Shown here: positions 45,401 to 57,700 of the stretch, piece by piece
How the letters are laid out: each line of letters opens with the position of its first letter
How positions within the stretch are numbered: position 1 is the stretch's first letter
Origin: Daphnia pulex
Taxonomy: Eukaryota; Arthropoda; Branchiopoda; Diplostraca; Daphniidae
NCBI RefSeq assembly: GCF_021134715.1
Contig: NC_060018.1
Location: 8,325,501-8,389,500 of the forward strand
Direction of reading: 5' to 3'
DNA: 64,000 nucleotides
Position numbers and translations under genes: made by a program
Notes under the pieces: generated by a model
The model's input: the letters and a program-made list of their open reading frames with translations, nothing else
The model's database searches: none
Told to the model about the DNA's origin: nothing

Positions 45401-48400
45401 TATTAGTAAGGTAATGTTGATGCAATTGTCTATATAGCACTTTTAAAAAATTATATTAGCTGATCAATATAGTATTAGTTGTGCTCTAAAGAAAGAAAAG
45501 CTCGTGATAATAATACTTCTCTTATGAAAGGATCAAACTCGAAAGAAGGCGAAAATAATTGACAATATTGAGGCGCACGAACAAGTCAAGTCTCTAGGCT
45601 CTTACTCTTTTCCATCACGAACTTGCGTGCTGCACTGGGACGGGGCTTAGGAATCGCGACGGCGGGACGGCGGAATTTTCAAAGCAAAAATTAAAAAGAA
45701 AAAACGGAAAAAAATCTAAAGAAAAGTCTGTTGGGTACAATAAGATTACACTATAAATGAAGAAGAACGGTCATAAATGGAAGATTCTCAACGATGTTGG
45801 CGCGGCCTTTCTCATCATCGCGGCAGATTTGACCAACGATCGTGTATATATAAAAGGGAGTATAACCCATGGATGGATGCTTTAACATGGTAAAGCCCGT
45901 AAGTCTGATCCATGGTGAGACTATATAGTAAGGGTGGAATATAGTTTGGCCGCTCGTCTATGTCGATGCCATTCCGCATAGAGAAAAGAAAATATGTAAC
46001 TCCACACATTTTTATAGGGCGACGAAATCGGGTCGGCGATGACGGAAGAGCGAAGAGCCATTAAAGTAAACTTTGAAGGACCTTCGTTATGGCTCAAATG
46101 TACCCAACGACCTGCGATGCCTGAGGATGCGTGCAGCAGTTGCATCGCCAGTGTAAGAGAAGTAGAAGGGAGAAAAAGAATCCAAGGGACGCTTTATTTT
46201 TCTAATGAACAATTTGGATCTCTCAGTCGTAGTTTAACACTTGTAGACTGCAGTCCAAGATTGTCAATCAAAATTTAGGATTATTAAAGCAAACCAAATT
46301 TTTGATGAGCCAGAGCCCATTTATAGGAATGAAGTGTTAAATTTTCGTTTTCCTAGCAAATATGGGTTGTTTTTTTTTCTGAAAAATTTCTTCTTGCTAT
46401 ATCCAATGTCAGAATAACTCTCCACCACGAGATACAATCGGATACAATATCAGTTGCCATGAAACAAACTTCCAGGAAACGGACTCCGAGCTCGGAAATC
46501 AGGCCGTGCTCGCGCGACTATCAGGGTTTTCTGGTAGGCAGCAAGTCGAGCCTCTTTGAGTGTGGCAGCCATCAAAGTCCACAGTCCATAGGCTAAAAGA
46601 AGGGCGATGTACACTAGTCTGTATAGGCAACTATGTGGCAACACTCCTCTCATTCTGTAAACTGTTAAGTCATTGTAGCCAACTGATATATCTAGCCGAA
46701 ATCATAAATTCCTTATTTGTAGTGATCTCCTCCTATTGGTGTTACCAAATAATCAAATTAGGGAGAATGTCTGGGACGCCCACCAAACAAACATTATTAA
46801 AGAAAGCCAACAGAAATGTTCGAACGAATTGAACTCAATACCGTAGGCTACACAATCTTGCATCACAATACGTGTATTTCCTGTTAGATCGAGTTAATTC
46901 AGCATCAATGCGCGTTCAAAAATTTTTTTCGTTTTCATCCATCCCAACAACCGCTTTCACAACTCTCGATTCATCATTCATCTGTCCCCAACAGACTAAC
47001 GTTTATAGTGTTGCGCATTGTTGGACACAAAGACGCCTGTAATATTCTAATCCAATTTTCCTGCTTTTATTTAGTCTCAAATAGTAATACATAAATTCGC
47101 AGAAGATGAGCTTGTCAATCAGACGAGATTTCAACTATGAACCTAGCTGTAGCCTTGGCAGCTACGTATATAATTGCACTTTTAACTGCAATACGCCGAA
47201 TTACGAAAGCATAGCTTATCGATCATCATATTAGTTTTTATGGAGAATATACAGCAGTACAACCAATCCGATTGTATCCGTCTGCGAATGCTGCTATGTA
47301 GGAAACGACAATTGTGTCTAGGATGAATTCGTGGTAAACGAGAACATAATATCATAATCTATGGCATGTGTTGTGAAAGGTTATCCAAACCACCAAACCC
47401 AAACACGTCCAAATATCACATTACATCGAGTAACGCAAACTATTTATGGGTGATTTAATGCTGCATCTAGTGCATTAGGTATATATCTTTCCTCCGACCA
47501 CTTCGGTCGGTTGCCGCGTCAGGCAATTTTCGAGAAAGAGTTTATAGTTGGTAAAATGCTGATAACTAAACATACCGAATTTGGAAAAAAAATCTAAAAG
47601 AGACCAGTGAAAAATAACGACCGTATTTAAATATTGCAGGACGCAGGACATGCAGCATTAATGATGTCCATCGTTCTGTATATAAATACCGTGTCTCCAC
47701 ACATAATTTTTGATTACGGTATCTCATTTATATTTCAGGATTTGTAGTTCGAGAAATAAAATGAAAGAGGTAAAATAGAACCTCCATTGTATGTACGACA
47801 ATAAACGGCACTGACAAGTGACAAGCACACCAGGAGCGGCGAGCGTTGCACCACTGGTATACATATTAATAATCACGCTAGCGTTTATACTTTCAGTCCA
47901 GTTTCGGAACTGGAATGACCCCAAGAAAACATAACAGAACACAGAATGTAGATTCGATCTGGTTTTTTTGGCATCGTTGCGTTTCCTTTGGTTTCGTTTA
48001 CTTTATTCGTTCATTCATCCTACAAGGTGTGGCCCATCCAAATACGAGCCAGTCGATTAAAGATAAAGAGATTTATCACTGTCACCCGTGTATTCACGCA
48101 TCTCAATAGTGAGAAACCAAAATTACCACTCAGCGAAACGATGAATTGTATAACACATTAACATGTGTTTGATTATTTTAGTAATAAAGGTGCACAGTTA
48201 AAAAAACGCATTAAATTTGTTCTTAAAGCAAACAAAAAGAATTACAACAAATGTCCGAATAAAAAAATGCAAACGGGATAACAGATGATAATCGAATGCC
48301 GAGGACTGTGCAATGTGAATAAATTAAGTGGATTCGAAAATTTAAAAATAATACCAACAAGGAAAAGACGACGAAGGCGGTGACGCAACAACAGGTATCA

Positions 48401-50880
48401 TATTGACATAATTTATTTGGATGTTTCTTGCGACTCATTTTATACCTCCACAATCGAAAATAATTATTAAACGACATGTAGAGTAGTCTACTTTTTTTTA
48501 GTTGGTCTCATTTCATGAAAAATGAGAACGGCAGTCACGCTCTCCGATGGATTGCGCTGGCTTTGTTGGCCCCGGATCTTCACGATTCCACGATGATGTA
48601 ATATCAGCTAGTGATGTCGACATCGTCATTCAATGTCGCTACTATAGACCTGCAGACATCCATATCCGGAATGTAGTAAAAATAGTCACGATCAAATTTG
48701 AATGGCTGACTTCATTCTTCTGAGTATAATGCACTATCAATGGTTGTAGCGTACAACACAAATCAACTACAGATTTCTCGGTATCCATCTGCTAGGTAAT
48801 TCCCCTGAAGCTTTTGTATGCTTTCAAGGTTTGAGCCTGTTCCGCCTGACCGCTAATTATCTTCCATTTGAATTTGTTTTATTTGTTTCTTCAATTCTTG
48901 GACGGCAATTGGAATCAGAACTCAGCTTGCATCAAGGACTCTTTCAAGGTTAAACTATCTCATTAATTTTTTTAAGCTTTTAGCCGAAATCCCAAAACAC
49001 AGTATTTATTCAATAACGAGATGTGAAATTGAACAGTCTGCTCTTGACCGGGTAACAGAAATGTACAGACACTCAACTGAGAGCGTCCAACAGATTATTA
49101 ATGTAATGTAAGAGAAGGTTGTAATTCGATTCATCATATTCACAGAGGAGTAGATCTCATTGATAAAAGCCTCCAAGCACTTAAAAATGGCAATAACATA
49201 ACATATTCATTATACCATCAATCTGACTTTCAATGTTTTTCACTAAACATTTTTGATTAACTTACAAAATTAAGAAATGTCCATCAAAACGTTCAAGTAT
49301 GGCACGTTGCCAAATTATTAAGATATCTCGTGTCTGATAACGAACCGGCAACAGAAAACTGATTGATTTCCATGTCTCGGCTGTGAGGATTTTTCTATTG
49401 CCTGCAAGATGTTACACAATATGCCCTGGCGTATAGGCAATTAAGTGTGCCTGTTCCAACTACTCCACCATCTCGACCATCAATCATTCAAATTTTAGCT
49501 TGAAATTATGAAACCAAAATTTCCAAGATTCGCTTCGTATAATGACATTAGGTTGTAAGGAAGCTAGACGGTGTTGCCTATAGGCACTGAAAGCTGCTGT
49601 GTGCAGTCTAGTCATTAATCGAGAGCAAATGATTTATTCGGGTTTATTCTTGGTATTGTTCTCGGGATTACACTGGCGAGCTGAGAGAAACCTGTTAAGT
49701 TTTTCGGTCAATGCGCTTAAAATACATTTGCATCGGTTACAGCAAGTATAAGAAGCCTTTTCAGTTATCAAAAATTCAAAATGATTCGTACAAAATGTAT
49801 GCGTATTAATTCGAATAATTCACAATTGAATTTAAAAATGTGAGGGAAAAAGTGGACGGTAGAAGATAACATCCAAAAGTTTCCATCGCGACAATAAGTT
49901 GTAAAATCTGTACACAGCTCGGGTTTTTTTGCTTACGTAATTATTGTGATACTTTTTTATGGTTGTATCTCAACGATCGCATCGGCATTAATTGTTATCG
50001 GCTCACGAAACCCGATATAAAGAGCCATCAATGTGCACATGTAATAGCGGGTAATAGTGGAATTTCCAATGTGATGTGCAACGTACGCAAACTAAATAAA
50101 ATGAAAACCATATCTGGATCCGTCTGGATGAAAAGCTAAAATGTTTTTTTTTTTTTTTTTTTGTTTTTCATTTCCACTCGATCTTGCAATCAGTCAGTCA
50201 CCTTTTCTTGCCTGTATTGCGTAAAAAGAAATAAATGTAAAGTCAAAAGGACTATGGCGACGTATACGTCACTTGCACCAGATCTCAGACCGAGACTTTA
50301 AGAGCGGTCGGATAATAATACCGAGTGATCATAAAAGACGACTTATGCTGACGCAACCGCATGTCTTTTGACGTGTGACGTGACGTGTGTTTTCAGCAGC
50401 TGTCTTTCCAGTGGAAAGACAGTGTTTCCACAGCAGGCCATCAATGCCGAGAGATCCCACGCTCTTCAATCCCGCCCTTTCTCTCTCTTCATTTTTGTCT
50501 CTTTTCTCTTCTTTTACAATCAAGTTTTTTCTTCTCTTTTAATACTCTATCTTATTTTTTGTTGTTGTCCTTCTCTCTCCCTTTTTCTTTCTTTCTTTTA
50601 TGAATGTATGAATTTGTTTCCCTCCCTCTTTGGCCGTCGGATATTGGCATTAGTTTCGGAGAAAAGAAGTGTTGTGAAATGTCTGACGGCCCGCCCGCTT
50701 CATTCACTTATTCACTCATCTCCGTGGCTTGCCAAGACTAAAAACACGTTCAAGCCCGTTTTTTGTTTTTCCTTTTTTTCTCTTTTTTTTTATTTACTAG
50801 TTTCTCTCTCTCTCTCCTTGCCGTATCTTATATATTTCAACGCCCACTCACCCAAAAGAGCTTAAGCTCTGGCAAGGCGA
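33483..50880. other. Gene-poor, transposon-poor interval
   Basis: No frame in these 17 kb has a recognisable domain, and no paired terminal inverted repeats were spotted, in contrast to the left half of the window. Small points: an (AAATC)n-like stretch at about 34886-34899, AAC-rich and poly(A) stretches near 39005-39065, a C-run near 40461, a T-run near 44962-44980 and another at 50143-50162, and a TATATAAAAGG box at 45847-45857 without a convincing initiator. The position directly upstream of a secreted signalling-type gene suggests a regulatory domain, by inference. Confidence 0.5.
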
Positions 50881-51456
50881 TAGAGAGAGAGAGAAGCTTT
50901 GGGCTGCCTCCAGCTCCATCACCGCCGCCAATATCACCAATACATACGGCCATACGCCATACCCATACAGCAGGCACACACGCAGCACGCACATCAAACA
51001 CGTTCGCCTGCGTCTACACATACAGACCCACACAGCGACCAAACGAAAGCAAGCAACCTCTTCGGACTTGTGTGTGAGAGTGTGAATCTAGACAGAAACA
51101 CACAGTACAGATATTCCTCTCTTTCCGTCATTTTTGTTTCCTTCTTTCTTTCCCATTCACCATCTCTTCTTCCTCCCCCCCCCCCTCTTCTTTTTTTCAC
51201 TCCCTCCTCCTCCTCCCTCTCTCGGCTGCTGCCTGTGTGTGTGTCCCGGACCCCCTCAAGACTTTGCACCGGCCCGAAACGTCTGCCCGCCTTCAGTCCA
51301 TCCTTCCGCCTCCACTTGAGCGCACGCCGTGTCTCACCATTCTCTCGCACTCCACCAGTCTCTATAGTCGGGTTTTGGCTATCGTTCTCTCCATTCTCAC
51401 TCCGACTCCCGCCGTTTCCGCGCGGCGTTCCCCGAAAAAGTTGCGCCCACTTGCAC

Positions 51457-51492
<36 letters not shown>

Positions 51493-51749
51493 ATTGCATC
51501 TGATTTCAATTTTTTGTCACTGACGGTTTTCATTCGTTCATCGAAAGGCAACTTGTTAACTCTGACTGTCCATTCTATAGATTCCAACTCAGTTGAATTT
51601 CCTTGCATCTGGCTTGTCATTTCATTTTGGGTTTCAATTGCATTTAAAATTATATAGTTCCCTGCCGTTAATTGTTTCATTGGCTATTACTTTCGGTTGG
51701 ACGTTTGATAAGCGCGATAAAAAGAGCTGTAATTAAAAAAAAAAAAAAA
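50881..51749 (+). promoter_or_regulatory. Probable promoter-proximal region and 5' UTR of the TGF-beta-like gene
   Basis: The stretch is pyrimidine-rich with a GAGAGAGAGAGAG tract at 50882-50894, CA-rich words near 50960-51040 and a CT dinucleotide run ending at 51493. GAGA-type tracts are common in promoters of developmental arthropod genes. The overlapping long frames on both strands are low-complexity by-products. The leader ends with an A-run directly before the ATG at 51750. The start site itself is not located. Confidence 0.45.
51457..51493. repeat. (CT)n microsatellite
   Basis: Almost pure CT dinucleotides with one TTT interruption, in the presumed 5' UTR of the gene starting at 51750. 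Confidence 0.9.
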
Positions 51750-54700
51750 ATGAAAACCTTTGTTTGTCCGATTGAGCGAGTGGCGGCTCGTCGATTGTTG
51801 ATCTGTTTCGTGCTGGTTCATGTGCTGACGATGATCGAGTGTCTTCCGCTGTCCGGCACGGCTGCCGTCCCTTCTGCTTTGTCCTCGTCGTCGCCGCTCG
51901 GCGAAGACCTTCTTCGTCTCTTCAACGTCAGCAACGAAGATGTCGAAGCCTCTCGCCAAAAGCAGCTCGCCATCCGCCATTCCAGCAGTGTCAATCACCA
52001 TAATTTCCCCGCCAACAGCCGCCAGCAACAACACCACCACCAACAGCATTCATCGTCGCATGCTGCTCATCCGGAAGTGGCGGTACCTGCATCCGCTTAT
52101 GACGCTCAAATCAGCATCATTCATCAACGCAACAGGTAATAGCTTCTTAAAATTTTTGAAGCTTTTTTTTCACTTTGGTGTTCACGTTATTTTTGAATTC
52201 TCTAAAAATTCGATGGAAATGTGGGAGTATCACAATAATTTCGCGTAATTGGGCTCGAAATTAGGTGATTTACTCCTCATTTTGTTTCTATAATTTTTTT
52301 TGTTTAAATATTTACTGTTTTCTTTTGTTAACGGGGAAATTTGGTTTCGTGAGTTGCACAAGTAAATAATTCGGTCGCTACGATAGTTCAGCAATTAGAA
52401 ATTCAGATTGGAAAATGATTGCTGCTTAGGTTCTAAATATGGTTACTACAGAAGTCAGTAATTTCTATTATTTTGTGTGATTGCTTGTTTAAGTTGCACT
52501 CCATCACCAAGACACCTACATTCGCTTTAATTAATTTTGGTTGATAGTAGTAATTAGTCTTTTGTCGTTTAGAGTTGATTACATTTCACCACTGTGTGGG
52601 TGGCAGTGTCTGATGGGTCTTTATTGCGGACTTCAATTGCATGAACGCTAAAGGCGCAATCCGTCACGTACAGGATATTGCTGACACGCAAACATTCCAC
52701 ACTGAATGATATTATAGTCTGCCAATCCGTATTTGCCGATCGAGTGGCGCAAGATATACGGTATTAGGTTGTTGCTGTAATATACATTTTTAGACTCTAG
52801 CTCGAATAATAAGGGATGTACTATGCATTATCAAGTTATCAGTATTTCATTTTATTGGGATTCTATAGATCAGTGCAAGTGTGTACATCAGATAAATTCA
52901 CAAAAACATGATTATATTAATGACAGGCAGTAGACGTCAACTTTACGCAGATTCTATATTTTACCGTCACTATACAAATATGAAAAAAATACTTAATTTT
53001 GGGTTCCCAACGTCTTGCAGTAATGGCCATTATTTAATTAATAGTCGAAGTTTTTTTTTTTTATTATTCTCATTGTTTCCAAATTGGTTTTCTGTTGTTG
53101 TTGTTGTTTCCTTTTTTTAATTTTCAGATCAAATGTGGCTGTTAATATGAGCACTAGGTAAGGAAACATTGATGACACCACAATTCCCCATTTTGTAATA
53201 TCCTCGAATATCCTGCATTCAGTAAAAACATTTCCACGTATTATCTATCTATAGTAGTAAAGTAGGCTATAACTACAAAATACCGCAGCTATTTTTTCTG
53301 CAGCTTTGCGTTTATACTTACATTTGACTTGCCTGTGGCGACCACTGATGAATGGCAACTCGTCGTTTCTCATCTAGTAAATGCAAAATTAATGAAATGC
53401 AATAATACAGTAACTTGTAAGCGAATGCTGAATGCTGCATTAGCTCCGCATTAGCTAATATTTTTACTAAAAGCTCAAATTTTTGCTAACGGACCAGTTT
53501 GCTTTAGCGAGGGGAGGTTATAATTTGTTCACCCGTCGCCTCGCATTTTTCATTTAAATAAACTACATATTTATAGCGTATGAATGACGCGCATGCCGTT
53601 GCCGGAAGTGTTGTTCAAAGTAGTTGGGCGCTATACTACCTACTTATCTTCCATTGCTATGTAGACATTTCTTGCTAAATTGTGTAGACCTATACAGTAC
53701 CCTCACAAAGTTTGGAAACACGGCGAGTGTTTCCGCGCTTCTAACACGGCGGTTTACGGGCCAAAGTGTCTCCCTTTTTTCGCGATAACTCACGTTTGAG
53801 TTATCGCAAAGCAAATTTAAAAAAATCATCTTGGTGAGGAAAGAATTTCCTTTCACCATGATTTTTTTCAGATTTTAGTAAATTGAAGTTTATCCCCAAA
53901 GTGCTAGACATAAAGTTTGGAAACATCGGCGCGCTCGCCATATGTTTCCAAGCTAAAGTGTATGCTAGTTAAAAAATCATAAAAAATTGAAATTAATAAA
54001 TTTTTACTTGAAACTTGCACCAACGGTAGACGACATAGTCGTCTACATTTCGACAAAGTTTCAAATTTTTTAAATGAAAAGCTGATTTTTGCCGATTTTT
54101 TAAAGAAAAAATGCCGATTAATTTGGAGAGAACAAAGGGGTCCGGTGGTTTTCCCTCTTCTATTCTTCCCTCGGGGCAGGATACGCACCACGCGACGTGA
54201 GAAGAAAAATTAACATTTAATAAAAAAATCGGCAAAAATCAGCTTTTCATTTAAAAAATTTGAAACTTTGTCCAAATGTAGACGACTATGTCGTCTACCG
54301 TTGGTGCAAGTTTCAAGTAAAAATTGATTAATTTCAATTTTTTATAATTTTTTAAAGTTGTTTCCAAACTTTGTGAGGGGACTGTATGTATTTAGTAATC
54401 TGTCTAGCCTTTAAATTGCGTTGGTAAATTTAGTCGCTGCGATGAAGGAATAAATGGGCAGGCTAGTTTTCCTCTTGAAGAACAGCCATGACTGCACTCA
54501 CTTTATTTTGCCTAATATTTGTCAACCCACTCAAAACGCTGGTTGTTGCTCCGATTTTAAATTGAGATATTTCGTGCCCGGCGGTATATGAATAGACGGC
54601 CTACGAGTGAGCAAATCTATGTCTGTGACATTTCGCTTCGCACAGCGTGGCCCTCGTCTTTTTTTGTTGGCAGCTTTGGTTTGCGTCAATCCAGTCAAGT

Positions 54701-57700
54701 GGTCACTTTCAGTAGTGGGAGGGAAAAGCCATTCGGTAAATCGGGTCGATAATAATCACACCAAAACTCTTGACTTTTTGAGCGTCGTGATTTTTTGGCT
54801 TCTGGGCGTCTCTTTTTTTTTCGATGGTGGGCATGATGACTTACACCCCGATTCAATTGCTTTTCATTTTGATGCCCACAAATTGATTACATATTTGCTG
54901 CCTCAGTTTACGTAGGTGTCGATTAGGCTGAAGAAAGGCTTCACGGAATCAGCAGTGCGAAATTTATTGGGAAAACATAGATACTGTAGAAATAGTTTAC
55001 TAATGTGAACCTTCGTGGGTGGGCATGCACATCAGAGTGGGTTTTCAGGCTATTGACTGCGATACAACCGGGAATGACCAGGAACACCAAATTGTCAAAG
55101 GCAATCGACGAAGCGAAAGAAAAATCCAAAGTGGAAGTAGTGGATCAAAACAAGTGATTCAACGAGATGGATGAAAAAGTTATATATTTAAAAGTGACAT
55201 CCCAGCAAGTCCCACACAAGCAAAGCAGAATTTAGAACCGTGTAATCGCATGTAATCAGCCGAGTGTGCCAAGATCACCTGTTTCTGGCGTAATTATTCT
55301 TTCATGTTGGCTTTGGGGAAAAGGGAGAGCTATTTTTACGCGTTCCAAGGAATAGACTTAACATTTCATGACTAGGATTCAATTATAGAAATTCTCTTGA
55401 AGTGACGAGCATGGGTTTACACCCGAGGGGTGCTGTTTTCTACTGGCTAGAAATAGCAACAGATTATATTGATTTGATTTCGTGTTTGGCTCTGTCTTCC
55501 ACAACACAAGAAAACCTGTCAAATTAATGATTGAAAATTATAAATAAAAAAAAGGTAATAATACAGGTTACAAGATTACACGCTCGTAACCAGATTACGC
55601 CTAGCCTACTGCAGTAACCAAGACCATCAACTAGCATCCATAACTCTTTTCTGATGAGTATTTTTTTATATACTGTATGTGTATCGAGAAAAGTCAGGCG
55701 GAGAGAATCATGTTAACGAATTACGGAGCAGTTTTGCATAGGCGTCATAGCAAAAAAAAAAAAAAATGAACAAGGGATTATTTAAATTTTATTTCCACAA
55801 CCACAGCCTTGTCTTTTTAACAATGAATAACAATTTTTGCTGAATTTGTCACGTTTGGTTATAAGTTTCCATATATGTTAGAGTGCAAAGAGGAATGATA
55901 GACGTTGTATGAGGATTAAGGAAGGACGCCACGGGGCGCCCCTATGGGACATATTGTCGAGAGAAATTAACAGTACTCATACACAGCAGCACACTTAAAG
56001 CATATGCTTAATACTTTTAACAAGGTTTACAAACATGATGAAATCTGTAATGGCCTAGTCTCTAAATGTATTTAAAAAAAAAGGAAAACGCGGATATTCC
56101 AGTTTCTGAATAATCATTCCATTTCTAGAACCTATCCTGTTTCTGTGCTGTCTTCATACTGAATGAAATAATTGCTTACTTCTTCATTCCGTTCTTCATA
56201 ATTGAGTTAAATTTATTATATAATACGCAACATAACATATTGCATCGCTAAAATTTTTATCATACGTGATCAAAATTTTTGATCAAAATTTAAAGAGGCA
56301 GGTGAGGTTTCAGGTTTATTCAGGTACACATTTTTCGCCCACACGTTCTACTTTGTGTTGTTTAATTTAGCTGGATTCAGTCTTTCCGGAAGTTATATCT
56401 TGTTCCTTTACTTTATTCTTTCGTCGTTATTTTTTTTTTACCCATCAGAATTCTTCCTTAATATTTTTATGGGGCTCGAGTTTTTCCACCCACTCCCCAC
56501 CCCCGTGCTTTTTTGGTCACGTGGTGATGGTATAAACGAAATTTTAGAAGTCGAATGTTTGTTATTTGTAAGATTCCAATTCGCAAAGATTGCGCTGTCA
56601 TGTTTTACAATCTTTTCTCACGCTAAGGCTATTCCCCGTAGCAAATAGATCTGTTACAAATTGCTGTTACGGTTCATTTTACATACAGTAGTGGACCCAC
56701 TCTAAGTTTGGAAATATGACGAGTGTTTCCGCACTGTTAACACGGCGGCTTACGAGCCAAAGTGTCCCCTTTTTTTCGCGATAACTCGGATAACTCACGT
56801 TTGAGTTATCGCAAAGAAAAACTAAAAAATCCTCTTGTAGAGGGAATAACATGCATTTTTGGCGATTTTTTTTTAAAATTATATTTTTGTGTTTTTCTCG
56901 CGTCGCATGGAGCGTATCCTGCCCCGAGGGAAGAATACAAGAGGGAAAACCGCCGGACCTCAATGTTCTTCCTCATTCTTTTTCCTCCATTCTTCCCCCG
57001 GGCAAGGATTTCGCCCCTGCACCATCAAAATTAATCAACCTTTTTTATTTCAAAAATCGCCAAAAATCAGTGATTTATTTTAAAAAATTGAAACTTTGCC
57101 CAATTTGTCATCTACCTTTGGTGCAAGTTTCAATTTGAAATTTACAAATTTTAATTTTTGGCAATTTGTTAAGTGCCACACCCTTTAGTATGGAAACATA
57201 AGGCGGAAACGCAAATGTTTCCAAACTGAAAATCTATGGATTCGCGGGTAAAGTGCTATTCACAAAAATTTCAAAAAATCATGGTGAAAGCATGTTACTC
57301 CCTCTACAAGAGGATTTTTTAGTTTTTCTTTGTGATAACTTAAACGTGAGTTATCGCCAAAAAAGGGGAAAACTTTGGCCTGTAAGCCGCCATGTTAAAA
57401 GCGCGGAAACACTCGTCGTGTTTCCAAACTTGGGGTGGGTACTGTACCTGTGAACAGATCCGTGTCAGGTCTGATACAGTTCTGTTTCACAAGAAATTTA
57501 TTGCCTTGATTTTGTCTGTTTTACAGATTTCGGTTAAAGTGTGTTTTTCAAACTTGTTGAACCGATCTGTTTTATCTCTCGAAAACAGAATTCTGGTGAG
57601 ACCATTTTCCATATGTTTATGTGTTATTTGTTTTTACGGAGTAAAGCAGTTCTGGGACAGGTTTCAGGTCATTTCTCACATGTTCACTATTTTTTATTGT

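Noticed and set aside
50329..51680. Several overlapping long frames on both strands (up to 252 codons)
   Set aside because: They consist of Ser/Phe/Pro or Arg/Glu low-complexity sequence produced by CT- and GA-rich DNA in a presumed 5' UTR; no domain and no conserved start.
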